NCBI GenBank assembly: GCA_028571685.1
Contig: CM053143.1
Coordinates: 6,315,501 to 6,379,500, forward strand
Source of the DNA: Heterohyrax brucei
Lineage: Eukaryota; Chordata; Mammalia; Hyracoidea; Procaviidae
Direction: 5' to 3'
DNA length: 64,000 nucleotides
Position numbers and translations under genes: made by a program. This document shows, piece by piece, positions 1 through 11,753 of this stretch. Every line of letters starts with the position of its first letter. The stretch's first letter is position 1. Under the pieces are notes generated by a model. It was not told the DNA's origin, did no database searches, and saw nothing but the letters and a program-made list of their open reading frames with translations.

Positions 1-112
1 GAGCAGTGGAAGCTGCATATAGGTGGGCATGTAAATTTATACGTGAATGTATATTTTCACTCAGTTATGTTAAATAAAAATTAAAAAAATAAAAATAAAA
101 AAATAGAGAAAG
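1..112 (+). mobile_element. 3' tip of an L1, cut by the window edge
   Basis: The first ~65 bases match the last bases of the L1 at 7262-10330 (GCAGTGGAAGCTGCATATAG, then GGTGGGCATGTAAATTTA) and lead into an A-rich tail at 77-112. Only the end of the 3'UTR is inside the window; the rest lies upstream. Confidence 0.85.
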
Positions 113-2009
113 TGTGCCTATTAATTGAGTTTATCCTAGATTAGTTGTTGCCCAAGAGATGCTTGGTAAGTAGACAGAGAAGCTAGCTTACAAAAGAAGC
201 TAATTTTCAGTAATATATGTCCAAAGGAGCATATTAAGTCTTATTCTGCAAGAAAGATGTGCTTATTTGTTTAAGCATTCAGTCTTTAGGATGCTGGGAA
301 AATTGAGCATCTCTCTACTAGTAATAAGTTAACCTGTTTAAAATAAAGGTCCAAAGTAATATTTAACTGAATGATTAGGACCATGTGAGGCAACAATGTG
401 GCCTCAGTGATGCAGGGACTATTTATATATTGATCTTGCTTTTAGATTAGGAAAGCCCTAGCCAGAATTTTTGAGCACACACTTAGTGAACCCAGCCCTC
501 TAGAAAGCCAGACAGAAAGCTAACACTCCGTAATACAGACACATGGCAAAAGGCCTGCAACATTAGTATATGAATAAACAACTGATTATTTATTGTTGAA
601 TCTATAAATAAGTGAAATGAGCACCAAGACCTTATTTGATTGCCATCAACTTCCAAGGATAATCATTCATGCATGACAAAATGTGTAAGGTAATTTTCAG
701 TATCAGCTTGAATCTTTTATTCTTGCTTTGGAGTTCCCTTCTTCCCAAAATAGCAAAGATGCCTATGATCAGTTTTACATCATAAACAATTCAAAAACAA
801 ATATATTAAATGAGTCTTTGGATCTATGGGCAGCGAATATTTTGAAAAACAGATAGACACTATTTGGATTTATAAACAAAACTATGTAATCTCATATTAG
901 TATGAAACATACACTGTCTGAAGGATACAAATGAATCTGTTTCCTATGGAAGTGTCTGTGAAAATACAACAAAAGCTTTTTCAAAATTACCAAAGAAACT
1001 ATTTCAGACATAAAAACAGTACTTAAAAGAGATTTTTAGAAGACAGAAAGAGATAACAAAGTTGAAGAATATTTATTTTTCCTTTAAGAAAAGAGCCCAA
1101 TCTCTTAGGCTCTCTTCTGAAGAAAGCACATCAGAGGACTGTGATGTTCTGTAAAATTACATGAGCCATCTGCTTCTAACCTCACACTGGGATTACTTTA
1201 GTTTGCTTTAATGCTTTTATTTCATAGGAAACACAACAACTTCATTTGAAAGTCTTGTTAAGTATTCTACCTCTATCTTAACATAAAAAATTAATGGAAA
1301 CAAGAAAGGTTACACGTTATCCTGAGTGAACACTTGTTCATTAACTTGCCAGATTGCCCTCCCCAAGTTCCAGAATGTAAAAAATGTTTTCCTTGCCACA
1401 GTGATGCCACCATCATGTTTCTGGTTGCCCTTCTGGGCTCCAGCTGCTCTTCCAGTTACATAGGTATGAAATCTAAATTGAACACATTGCCTTCCTATGC
1501 ACAATGACAAACAGCGTTGTTGCCAAGAGTTTGTCCACGTTGTAGAAATACACAGCGGTGTTTATTGATTTTCATTCAGTTTTCAAAAATGATTTCTATG
1601 AAGTGATCATTAGTTCAGGCTTTCGTATGCACATAGTCCCAGAGACAGCTGTTCAAAACCATACTACACAAACAATATATTATATTGTCTCAAGGGTACC
1701 TATTAGAAGTGTTGAATATAATTCCTGATGTTAGATTTATGAGATTTTTCTGCCAGCATCATCACTTCAGGGACTATATACCACATCCAGCATTCCTCTT
1801 CATGCTGAACTCTTCTAGGCATAGCTTCCTTATTTACATGAGCTGATTTGGGGGGAAGGTTAGTTAACAGACTTTAATGGTATTGACTAAATTTAGTTTT
1901 AGACAAGCATGTCTATCTACATGGCAAATTTTAACGTTCATTGACAATGAATAAATCTGATAAAATTTATGTTTTCTACTATGGAAAATTTAAGCATATA
2001 TAGAAGTAA
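113..2009. other. Unrecognised AT-rich DNA, no gene seen
   Basis: No repeat family, exon or RNA gene could be recognised. The longest open frame is 66 codons on the minus strand (1310-1510) and resembles no protein I know. It could be old unclassifiable repeat or unique intergenic sequence. Confidence 0.4.
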
Positions 2010-3292
2010 ATAAAGAACACAAAGGTCCACAGGGACACATCACTAAGCATCAAAAATTATCAACTCACAGTCAATATTATTTCTTCACTATCCTGCCCAC
2101 TAGCCTTCCCCCTGTCAAGAAGTTGTGTCTTTTTAGCACGAATCTCTAAAAGATGAAACCTTTTTTCTTAACATAGGCACCATACCACTATTTCTCCTAA
2201 AAATATAACAATTTTACCAAATGTTCACTGTTTAAAATTTTGTCTGCATTATATTAAGCATAGATAAATCATTTGTTTGAAAAAATCCAAATGTATTTAA
2301 CTGACATGTCTTTTAAGTGGCTTTTTATTCATAGATTCGTACTCACTCATTTCTTCTCCTTTTTTTTTTCCTTTTCCACGTTATTTTTTGACAAACTGGT
2401 TCATTTTCCTGCAAAACTTCCCAAAATAAGTTTCTCTTCATGATGACATTTTTTAACATGTTGTTTAGCATTTTCACTGTCTTATTTTCTGTACTTTGTT
2501 CGTTAGATTTAGAGGTTTGGTCAAAGTCAGATTAAGCTTTAGGGGCTAGCTTGCTTGCCATGAGGTGCTACTGTGTTTTTCCCTCAGGAGACACACTATT
2601 TGACTGTCTTGTGTGTGTGTAGCTTTGATAGCCATAAATGACCAGTTTCTAGACTCATCCTTTAACTAGGGTTTACAAAATGGTAATGTCTTTTGTTGTT
2701 CTAGCTTTATTTATTTTCTACATTTATTTTTTTAAAGAGTCATTTTATTTCTATTTGGTTATAAAGTAGTACAGTCTGTATTATAACAGCAGAATTAATA
2801 CTTGGCTCTTATTTACTTGCCTTCAAGACAAAAAATTGCTTCATTAGAATTCTCCATGGTGACCAATATGTTACAGGCTTTTTTTAGAGACATTGCAAAC
2901 TCATAAGTAAATATGTGAGTGTGTATGTACACTTATATGGACATACGTGATATTTATTAATCTACTGTCATTTTAAATATTTTTTAAGGTGCTGCATCTT
3001 TGACCAGTGGGAGCCTGTTCGGGTTTGGCTCCTAGATCCTTCTTACAGGACTGTGGGAGTCTTTGATAATTTCTTTTCTATCTCATATGGCAAGACGTCC
3101 CAGGTTCATCTTTTCCATTTTCTTCTCCAGGTCTAGAATCAGTGATTTCTTCAAGAATCCTCACTTCATTTCTTGTGGGAAAGGTATTTAAAGAGTATAA
3201 TCTGAGTAATGGGGGAATGTACAGCTATTGAGTTAGTCCGTATACATAGGTCATATGAAAAAAATAAATAAACATAACCATAGTCATACATA

Positions 3293-3487
3293 CCAAACCA
3301 AAATCAAACCCACTGCTGTCAAGTTGATCCTGACTGATAAAAACCCTACAGAACAGAGAACTGTCCCAAGGCTATATTCTTTATGGCAGGAAACTGTTTC
3401 ATTGTTCTTATGAAATAGCTGATGGGTTTGAACTGCCAGCATTTTGGTTAGCAGCAACACTTAACCACTGTGCCACCAGGGTTCCTC
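3293..3487 (-). mobile_element. AfroSINE inserted in ancient L1
   Basis: Reads in complement from an A-rich tail (ccaaaccaaa) to the tRNA-derived head (cttaaccactgtgccaccag). It is flanked by an 11-bp target duplication with one mismatch: AGTCATACATA at 3282-3292 and AGACATACATA at 3488-3498. The tRNA-like head is an ancestral polymerase III promoter, not a tRNA gene. Confidence 0.85.
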
Positions 3488-3831
3488 AGACATACATAAA
3501 CACCTATGTATTATCCAACCAAATTCAGAGTTTGTTTTTCAGAAATTTCATCTTACATGTGTATTTCTTTTCTACCGCTCCTGGCACTCAGCCAAACTGG
3601 AAATAAGTGAGAACATCATATTGTTTCTCATTGGCTTTATCCCACAGTACATACACAATAGAATCAACACTTCTACCAACTTTTGCAGTTCCTTCTTTTG
3701 TCAGGGCATACTCTTCTAGAGATTTATACTCAAATTATTTTTATTTAAAATCGTTTGGAAAATTCCTCTCTATGAGTATCTTAATTAGGATCCTTTAGAG
3801 AAACAAGTGAGTGAGACTGGTTCCCACCATA

Positions 3832-3892
3832 TGTGTACATACACATATTATATACACATATACAAATATGGAGAAAGAGAGAGAGGGAGATT
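3832..3892. repeat. CA/TA-rich and GA-rich low-complexity tract
   Basis: Alternating 'acatacacatat' type sequence followed by 'gagaaagagagagaggg', inside the LTR. This resembles the variable microsatellite often found in these LTRs. Confidence 0.7.
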
Positions 3893-4249
3893 AAGGAAAT
3901 GGCTTATGCAATTGTAAGGACTGGCAAGTCCAAAATCCTTATGTCAGGCAGCAGACTGATGACCTCTGCTAGCTCATGAGATTGTAGGGGATTGGCAAAT
4001 CCAAACTCTGTAGGTCAGGTGGCAGGCGAGAGGCTTCTGCAGACTTACGTCCCAAGATCCATAGGTCAATCAACAAGAACAGTGCAAGGTCAAAGAGCAA
4101 GAGTGAGCTCTGTGAGAATATCCACTAATATACTAGAGGCAGACCACACCTCCAAGGTAACTCTCCCTTCAACTGATGGGTTGATCACGTCAGGAAAAGT
4201 GATTACATTACAGTATAGTACATTGTATTACATTGTATTACATTATGGT

Positions 4250-4444
4250 GGGATAATCATCAAGCACTTGTCTGCTAACCAAAAAAGTCAGCATTTCAAA
4301 CCCACCCAGCCACTGCATGGAAGAAAAGACCTAGGTATCTGCTCTTGCAAAAATTACAGCCTAGGAAACCCTATGGGGCAGTTTTACTTTGTCATATAGG
4401 GGTTCTGTGAGTCAGAATTAACTCAATGGCACACAACAACAACA
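4250..4444 (+). mobile_element. AfroSINE nested in the LTR
   Basis: Contains the AfroSINE landmarks 'ctgctaaccaaaaaagtcag', 'aaaccctatggggcagtttt', 'gagtcagaattaactcaatg' and a (ACA)n tail. The LTR sequence resumes straight after it ('ccaaaccactgggaatcat'), so the SINE is the younger insertion. Its 5' boundary is blurred by short 'attacattgt' repeats at 4204-4247. Confidence 0.8.
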
Positions 4445-4690
4445 TGGGATAGCAATCTGTTCGGTGTCTGGCCAAACCACTGGGAATCATAGCCTAGCCA
4501 AGATGACACATAAAAATTAGCCACAACAGTGGGCTAAACTATCAACACATTTAGAATTGTTTGTTTCTTTTGCATTTTATACTTAAATAAATTTACTTTA
4601 TAGATAATTAAAACATGAGCATGGCTCAAAATTTAAATTGAGTGTGGAATTGGTTGTTGCTTTCCTTTTTTTTATTTCCTTTTTATTATC

Positions 4691-5369
4691 ATTGCTATGT
4701 GTGTCTAACCAGGAAAAGGATGGGTGGTGGTGTGGTAGGTGTGGAGCAGGAGATGATTCCTGAGTCAAGTCTTACTGAACAGCTGCAGAGAGTGACTTAG
4801 ATTCTGGGAGACACTGTCTTGAAGGTCTTAGCTCTGTTCAGTGAAGAAAACATTTGTTCGTCCACCCACCATTTAATTCATCTTTGAATTTTAATTAATT
4901 AGCCCTTAGGCTGCTAGACAGAAAACAAGCTACAGCATCCTATATCAATGATGCCATTTTTATACATTGCTGTAGAGGCTACACATGAAAAGCTTTATTG
5001 TCAAACATGCAGTTACTGAACTCTGAGTTAATTACATTTGAACATGTAAAGTTCCATCTCTGAAGTAACAGAATCTTGGGATCTAAATCCAGAAGTGCTA
5101 AAAACTGACTCCTACCACTCCTCCAAGCTCAGGCAACTTAGAGCCCTTCTGGATGCCTGCTCTATATTTAGACTTCCAGCTGCGTGTTCCCAGCACACAC
5201 TCGATAACACCCCCTACTATAACAAGCGTCACACTTAGTCATTAAACTTTATTAAATATCTATCTGAGCCCAACACCTAGCATACTATCAGATACTAAAA
5301 GGTAATCAATATAGATTGGCTCAATATTTCTATCACTGTGTTGAAACACACTCGCATGTAATAATCTGT
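4691..5369. other. Unrecognised intergenic DNA
   Basis: No element, exon or long open frame recognised. Confidence 0.4.
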
Positions 5370-5455
5370 TTAAGAGTCTCTTTCTCCTTCCACCACAGTA
5401 AGCTAGTTGAGAGCAGGAACTGTGTCTCATTTCCTCTTATATATCGTTTGGATGA
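5370..5455 (+). mobile_element. L2 LINE 3' fragment
   Basis: The 'agctagttgagagcaggaac' plus 'tgtgtctcatttcctc' stretch matches the common L2 3' pattern (agctcctcgagggcagggactgtgtctta). Short and diverged. Confidence 0.5.
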
Positions 5456-5499
5456 AGTAGAGAACAGAAGTGATACTGTTGAAAATCAAATTTAAATTA

Positions 5500-6840
5500 T
5501 AGCGGACAAGCATGAGATCCCCTTGAAGATTATAAGTAGGAGGCAACATGTAAAAATAAAGTGATGAACCACAGTGAGATACCATCTCATCCCTATTAGA
5601 ATGCCAGTGATTTAAAAAAAAGGCAGAAAACATTCTGTGTTGTCAAGGCTCTGCACAAACAGGAATCCTGATCCGTGGCTAGTGAGAATATAAGTTGGTA
5701 TAGCCATTGCAGAAAACAATTAGGCAGTTCTTAAAAAGCTGAACATAGAACTACCATATAAACCAACAGTTCCATTCTTAGATATATACCCAAAAGATCT
5801 GAAAGCAGCAATGTAAACAGATATGTATCCACCAGTGTTTATTGCAACACTGCTCACAGTTGCCCAAATATGGAAATAAAAACAAATGTCCATGGATTGA
5901 TGAATGGGTAAGTACACCCCAAGAGTGTACTTCAAAGGTGCCTATGTGATATTCAACAATGAGGTATGTAGCATTTAAAATAATTGAGTTTGTGGACTTA
6001 ATTGTCAGACCTCTGAATAATGAAGTCTTCAAGCATGCCGCAGTAGAGATGAACCTGAGCAAAATGAGCCAGTCACAAAAGGACAATTACCATGTGGTAT
6101 CACTTATATGAAATGAGCAAATATATGGAACCATAAGTAACTAGTGGTTATGTGTTATTGCTTGAATTGTATCTCCTCAGAAACATGTGTAGCAGTTTGG
6201 CAAGGCCATAATTCCCAGTACTGTGTGAGGTTCCTTCATGTTGTAAACCCTGCCTCTATGATGTTAATGAGGGAGGATGGGCAGCAGTTGTGTTGGTGGG
6301 TGAGGACCCAATATGCAGGATTATATTGTGCCTGGAGGCAATTTTTGGGGATATAAAGGAAAGGGAAGCAAGCAGAAATGTAGAGACCTCATACCACCAA
6401 GAAGCAGAGCTGGGAGCAAAGCCTGTCCTTTGGAAATGTTTCAGGGTACATGCACCTCAGAAGTTCCCAGTTCAGGGGAAGATTGACGACAAGGATCTTC
6501 CTCGACAGCCAGCAGAGAAAGCCTTACCCTGGAGCTGACACCCTGAATTTGGACTTTTGTCTTACTGGACTACGACAGAATGAAATTTCTCTTTTTAAAG
6601 CTGCTTACTTGTGGTATTTCTGCTAATGCAACACTAGATGACAAAGATACCAAAGATGGGAGGGAGGAGGGAAAGAGGGAATTTTTTCTTAACGTGCACT
6701 GAATCTGCACTCACAGTGGTGAGATAATTTGGAAAGTAGTTGCACAACTTGAAGAACGTAATCAATGCCGCTGAATCATACAAGTAAAAATGATGACTTG
6801 CTTTATGTTTGGTGTGTGTGTGTCATTATAATAAATAAAC
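5500..6840 (+). mobile_element. Old L1 3' end, split by a MaLR-type LTR
   Basis: 5530-6152 resembles the ORF2 C-terminal coding region of old L1s ('gtgagataccatctcatccc', then 'cagttgcccaaatatggaaa'). 6646-6840 resembles the 3'UTR end ('gatgggagggaggag', 'ttgcacaacttgaagaacgt', terminal AATAAATAA). The two parts join smoothly if the LTR at 6153-6645 is removed ('ctagtggtta' + 'ccaaagatggg'). No open frame survives. Confidence 0.65.
6153..6645 (+). mobile_element. Solo MaLR-type LTR, diverged
   Basis: Aligns by eye along its length with the other MaLR-type LTRs in the window: 'cttgaattgtatctcctcag' near the start, 'gaagcaagcagaaatgtaga' in the middle, 'ctggagctgacaccctgaat' and 'tacttgtggtatttctgc' at the end. 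It is clearly more diverged than the copies at 12933 and 26754, so it is older. It lies inside an older L1. Confidence 0.7.
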
Positions 6841-7118
6841 AGAGTGATGAATAATATATTTACCTAAACTCACTTTTTCTGACTCCACAGAAAGCCTTCG
6901 CACCTCCCCTCATTGCTGTGCTATATTGCTGCTCTTACCATGACAGAGTTATCTCTGTGTCTCTTCTCGACTACTTATGAACTGCTTGATGGAAAGGGCA
7001 GTGTTCTAAAATTATTTATTGGTAGCTTGATTGATCTATTGACTTAATAAACAATCAGTTAAAGATTATAATCCAAAGTAGACAAGTAAAGGTACTTCCC
7101 ATTTGAATATTGAGGGAT
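6841..7118. other. Unrecognised DNA
   Basis: Nothing recognised between the old L1 and the AfroSINE fragment. Confidence 0.4.
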
Positions 7119-7232
7119 GTATGATTACAGCCTCAGAAACCTTGTGAGAGAGTTCTAGTTTGCCATATAGCCAAAGCCAAGTGCTGTATAGGGTCACTGT
7201 AAGTTGAAACTGACTCTACAGCACACAGCATT
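7119..7232 (+). mobile_element. AfroSINE 3' portion
   Basis: 'gattacagcctcagaaacct', 'tatagggtcactgtaagttg' and 'actgactctacagcacacag' match the 3' half of the AfroSINE. The tRNA-like head is missing. Confidence 0.65.
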
Positions 7233-7261
7233 TAATAATTTTGAATAAAACTAGAAATGCA

Positions 7262-9339
7262 TGTGATTAACCACATAAATAACACAAAAGACAAGAATCA
7301 ACTGATTTTGTCCATTGATGCAGAAAAGGAATTTGATAAAGTCCAATACCCATTCATGCTAAAAACCTTTAGCAAAATAGACATAGATGGCAAATTCCTC
7401 AACACAGTAAGGGCCATTTATACAAAGCCAATTGCCCACGTCATCCTGAATGGAGAGAGACTGAAAGACTTTCCCTTGAGAACAGGAACTAGACAAGGAT
7501 GCCCACTCTCACCTCTCTATTCAACACTGTACTAGAAGTTCTAGCCAGAGCAATTGGACAAGACGAAGAAATAAAAGGCATCTGCATCAGCAAAGAAGAA
7601 GTTAAAATCTGCCTGTTTGTAGATGACATGATTGTATATGCAGAGAATCCCAAGGAATCTGTAAGTAAACTACTCAAACGGATAGAAGAGTTCAGCAAAG
7701 TCTCAGGATACAAGATAAACATAAGTAAATTAGTAGGATTCCATTATACCAACAACGAGACTGTTAACGAAGAAATTATCAAATCAATACCATTCACGAT
7801 AGCCTCTAAGAAGATAAAGTACCTAGGAATTAATCTAACCAGAGAAATAACAGGCCTTTACAAAGAGAACTACAAGCCCTTACTACAAGAAACTAAGAGA
7901 GACTTAGAGAAATGGAGAAATCTACCCTGCTCATGGATAGAAAGACTTAACATTGTGAAAATGTCTACTTTACCCAAAGCAATCTATTTATATAATGCAA
8001 TCCCAATACAAGTTCTAGCATCATTTTTTAATGAGATGGAGAAATAAATCACCAATTTTGTTTGGACGGGGAAGAAGCCCCAGATAAATAAGGTACTACT
8101 AAAGAAGAAGTACTCACTGGGAGGCCTCTCATTACCCAACCTTAGAACATACTACACTGCCATAGTGGTCAAAACAGCCTGGTACTGGTACAAGAACAGA
8201 CAGATTGATCAATGGAACAGAATTGAGACCCCAAAGATGACACCATCTGCCCACGAACAGTTGATATTTGACAAAGGCCCTAAGGCAATAAGATGGGGTA
8301 AAAACAATCTCTTCAAAAAATGGTGCTGGCAAACTTGGATATCCATGTGCAATAAACTGAATCAAGATCCATATCTTACACCTTATACAAAAACCAACTC
8401 CAACTGGATAAAAGACCTAAATATCAAACCTAAAACGATAAAACTCATCCAAGAAAAAGTAGGAACAACAATGGAAGTTTTAATACACAATGTGGACAGA
8501 CTTCAAAATCTGTCAAAGAAATCACAATCAACAGAAGAGAAAATAGATAAATGGGAGCTATTAAGAATCAAACACTTTTGCTCATTCAAAGACTTTATTA
8601 ATAGAATTAAAAGAACACTCACGGAATGTGAAAAAATATTTGGCAACTCTATGTCAGACGGATGCCTTATCTCCATAATCTGTAAGATACTACAAAATAC
8701 CAATAAAAAGAAGATAAATCATCCAATTAAGCGATCGGCAAAGGGGATGGACAGACGTTTCACTAAAGAAGAGATCCAGGCAGCCAAAAAACACATGCAG
8801 ACATGTTCACAATCTTTAGTTATTAAAGAAATTCTAATCAAGACGACAATGAGATACCATCTCACCCCAACAAGATTGGCCATAATCCAAAAACCACAAA
8901 ACAACAAATGCTGGAGAGGCTGTGGAGAAACTGGAACCCTCCTACACTGTTGGTGGGGTTGCAGAATGGTCCAGCCTCCTTGGAAAGCAGTCTGGCGCTT
9001 CCTTAAAAAAATGGATATTGATATACCATTTGACCCAGTAATTCCACTGCTTGGAATATATCCTACAGAATCAAGGCCTTTCACACCAACAGACACATGC
9101 ACAAGAGTGTTTATCACAGCACGGTCCACGATCGCAAAAAGATGGAATCAATCCAGCTGCCCAACAACAGAAGAATGGATAGTAAACTCTGGTACACATA
9201 CTCGACAGAGCACTATGCAATGATAAGGAATAATGATAATTCCAGGAAACACCTCATAACCTGGTTTCAACTGGAAGACATTGTGTTGAGTGAAAGTAGT
9301 CAGCAACAAAAGGACAAATATTGTATGAGACCTCTATGA
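7262..9339 (+). pseudogene. L1A ORF2 remnant (reverse transcriptase and C-terminal region)
   Basis: In intact L1s ORF2 encodes the endonuclease and reverse transcriptase that copy L1 RNA at the target site. Here the endonuclease is absent. Visible parts are motif A ([11 protein letters not shown], frame of 7257), motif B ([12 protein letters not shown]), a catalytic FVDD box at 7616-7627 and a Cys motif CX3CX7HX4C at 8909-8962. Three main lesions are seen: a probable 1-base loss near 7519, a stop TAA at 8045-8047 where relatives have CAA, and a frameshift near 9188. Between lesions the frame is open for 182 and 352 codons, which suggests a fairly recent insertion. FVDD replaces the usual FADD. 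Confidence 0.9.
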
Positions 9340-9394
9340 TAAGACCTCCAAAACAGACTTGTGTATAGAAGAAAAGACTCTTTGACAGCTACAA

Positions 9395-9421
9395 GGGAAG
9401 GAAGGGAAGGAGGGAGGGGGG
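9395..9421 (+). other. G-rich polypurine tract in L1A 3'UTR
   Basis: Four or more runs of three or more G separated by short A/G spacers, on the element's sense strand. This fits a G-quadruplex motif. A G-rich tract at this position is a known feature of mammalian L1 3'UTRs. C-rich counterparts lie at 18541-18578 (L1B) and about 30313-30326 (L1F). Confidence 0.7.
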
Positions 9422-10335
9422 AGGATTTAGATCAGATAGTTGCTAGAAATCCAGTTGAGAGAAATCAGTGATAGCACACATTAGAAACAAGAACAACATT
9501 AAGTGGACTTCAGCATAACTTGAATACTCCTTCCATCTCAACTCAATATTGCAAGGATAGAGTAGCTGGGGCAGGGGGCAGGGGACCATGCTCTTAAGCG
9601 AAATCGAGGCCAATTGGCACAACTAGCATTTTGCTAAGAGAGCTCTCTGCACCCCACATTGGTGAGTGGCGTCTGGGTTCTTAAAAGCTGCCAAGCTGCT
9701 ATCCGAGGGCACAGCAAATTGTTCCAACTCAGCAGAAACAGATGCTCACCGATGACCAAAATGACATGGGATAAAGACAACCCAGAAGAGAGAGAGACCC
9801 ACATGAGTGGGTGCCTATATCAACATGGGACCGGAAGAACCGGATGGTGCCCTGCCACTGCCAGTGATAGCAGCAATGGAGCTCACTAAGTTGAGTCTCA
9901 CTGGCAACACAAGAAAAAAAGGGGTGCACCCTGACATCTCCACTGAAAGACCTCAATTGATGGTCCAACGATTTCGGGGTTCCCCTGGGAGCATGGCCTC
10001 CAGCCCTGATGCTGCCCTTGCCCATAAATCACAATGAAGATCCACTCTTTGGACAGGAATGGATTGGACTTGGCAATGCAGAGTGACCATATATTGTATG
10101 CACTTTATGGTTCTATACATCTATAGGATATCAGCCTGTTGACCTCTTGTTGGAGGAAGGAGAGTGGCTGGAGAGGAGGGGAAAGGAGACTGTTGGGAGG
10201 ATGATACATGTATGGAGCAGAGAGGAATAGTGTGCTGTCACCGGACAGGGAGAGCGGTGGAAGCTGCATATAGGTGGGCATGTAAATTTATCCAGGAATG
10301 TACATTTTCACTCAGTCATATTAAAAAAAAATGCA

Positions 10336-11200
10336 GAAAGGCAAATACTGAACAAAAACTTGCCATCTGTTAATAATTTCAAAACACCTCTGCTACAGAG
10401 ACTCTCGAGGAGTGTTATTCTTTGTTATTGTTTGTGTTTTTCCATAATCTTTGAATATTCTATGTGAACAGCACAGTTCTTTCTTCTCATTGAGCTCAAG
10501 GAATGACAGAAACACACTGGTTATGAGCCTAATGATAACACCATACTGTGGACCCATAGTAAATTCACCACTGAACGTTGAAAACTCTTCTTTCTTTTAA
10601 ATGGTTTGGAAACATATCAGGAAGATGGATGGAAAATGAAAGAAAATTATTTTTTTAATCAGAGAGTGAATAGTGTCTCAGTCTGTTGCCCACAGACAAG
10701 ACTTTATGCAGCCCAGGAAAAAGACAGTATCACTGCCTGTTTTTTCCTTGAAGCTCAAGTTGAAAGGACATCTACATTTCACAAAATGGGGAATTAAGTT
10801 CAAGTTTGTCCAGCTCCAAAACCTTGCACATAGATCTTGCAGTTACAAAAATCTAAAATTATAAACAGGCCTAAAAGAAACAATGAAAAGCAGAAATGAT
10901 AATAAATAATGTACATTCAATAGGATGGATGCTTTTTATTCTATTACTTCATCTGATAACATGCTAAATGTTATTCTTCTTTTGTAAACCACTTATATAG
11001 ATGTTAATGAATATAAGCATAGTTGATACTCACCTGATCAAAAATCAAGGCTGTGTAAATTTACAGAATTAGATAGGTAGCAATGAAATTAAAACAATCC
11101 AAATATTTGTAATATACATTGTCCTTTTCCCTATGTACCCCCCTCAACTCTTTTCTGTATATAAACTCTCTATTTGCCTGGGCCTAGAAATTTAGCTGGA
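10336..11200. other. Unrecognised intergenic DNA
   Basis: No repeat or gene recognised. Short open frames at 10606-10864 overlap each other and show no known domain. Confidence 0.4.
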
Positions 11201-11390
11201 ATCCCCTAATCACCCAAATGGTCAAGTGCCTGAATACTAGCCAAAAAGTTGGCAGTTTGAACCCACCCAGAGGCACTTCAGAGGACCAGCCTGGCAATCA
11301 TAGCCTTGAAAACCCTATTCAGCAGCTCTACTCTGCACACACAGAATTGCTAGGAGTTGGAAATGACTCGATGGCAACCAACAATAAAGA
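11201..11390 (+). mobile_element. AfroSINE, long variant
   Basis: Full pattern: head 'tcacccaaatggtcaagtgc', 'gccaaaaagttggcagtttg', 'agccttgaaaaccctattca', 'ggagttggaaatgactcgat', then an ACAA-type tail. Moderately diverged. Confidence 0.75.
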
Positions 11391-11696
11391 AATTTAGATC
11401 ACTCATTTACTTTTATATGTATTTTATTTTCTGTTGTGCTTCAGGCGAAAGTTTGCAGAGTAAAATAGTTTCTTATTTACTAGTCCGTATACAAAACGTT
11501 CAGTGACGTTGGATGCATTCCCTTCAATGTGTCAGCACTCTCCGCATTTCCACACTGCATTCCCCATTTCCTTTCATCTGGGCTTTCTACCCTTTCCATC
11601 CTTCTTATCTCTGTTTTTGGGCAAATATTGTCTTTTTCATCTCATATAACTGATTGTTCCTCTTGGGTATTATTGTCTGTTTTAGGACCTGTCTAT

Positions 11697-11753
11697 TGTT
11701 ACAGGGTCAATATGAGTCAAAGTCAACTCAGTGGCAATGGGTTTGGTTTTATT
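11697..11753 (+). mobile_element. AfroSINE tail fragment within L1E
   Basis: 'acagggtcaatatgagtcaa' and 'caatgggtttgg' match the AfroSINE 3' end only. Very short, so the call rests on the tail pattern. Confidence 0.5.

Larger units (their letters stand above)
3773..4528 (-). mobile_element. Solo LTR, class III (ERVL/MaLR-like), interrupted by AfroSINE
   Basis: On the complement it starts TGTTGTGGCTAATTTTTATG and ends near the TG/CA boundary at 3773. The plus-strand 'ggatcctttagagaaacaa' near 3790 is the typical antisense end of this LTR type. No internal retroviral sequence is attached, so it is a solo LTR. An AfroSINE sits inside it at 4250-4444. No matching 5-bp target duplication was found. 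Confidence 0.6.
2010..4690 (-). mobile_element. Ancient L1 3' region (L1M-like), split by younger insertions
   Basis: Pyrimidine-rich on the plus strand. It resembles the antisense 3'UTR of old mammalian L1M elements, including the stretch around 'ttatcaactcacagtcaata' (2058) and 'tgaccagtgggagcctgttc' (3001). Recognisable pieces run 2010-3285, 3490-3772 and about 4529-4690. The gaps are filled by an AfroSINE (3293-3487) and an LTR (3773-4528), both therefore younger. No coding sequence is visible. The subfamily and outer limits are uncertain. Confidence 0.55.
7262..10330 (+). mobile_element. L1A: young 5'-truncated L1
   Basis: Starts within the ORF2 reverse transcriptase region, runs through the Cys-rich C-terminal region to about 9339, then has a ~990-bp 3'UTR with a polypurine tract (9395-9421) and a short A-tail near 10322. 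The 3' end is shared with the L1s at 1-112, 29395-31133 and 60789-63129, so these are one family. AAATGCA occurs at both edges (7255-7261 and about 10329-10335) and may be a short target duplication. 5' truncation is the usual result of incomplete reverse transcription. Confidence 0.9.

Noticed and set aside
1310..1510. 66-codon minus-strand frame as a small gene or pseudogene
   Set aside because: No domain, homologue or coding context that I can name.
3293..3487. tRNA genes suggested by tRNA-like heads of this and similar repeats
   Set aside because: The sequences are AfroSINE heads with a SINE body and tail; no intact cloverleaf was found.
8165..9223. 352-codon open frame as a host gene
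   Set aside because: It is the C-terminal part of L1 ORF2 with the known Cys motif, collinear with flanking L1 sequence.
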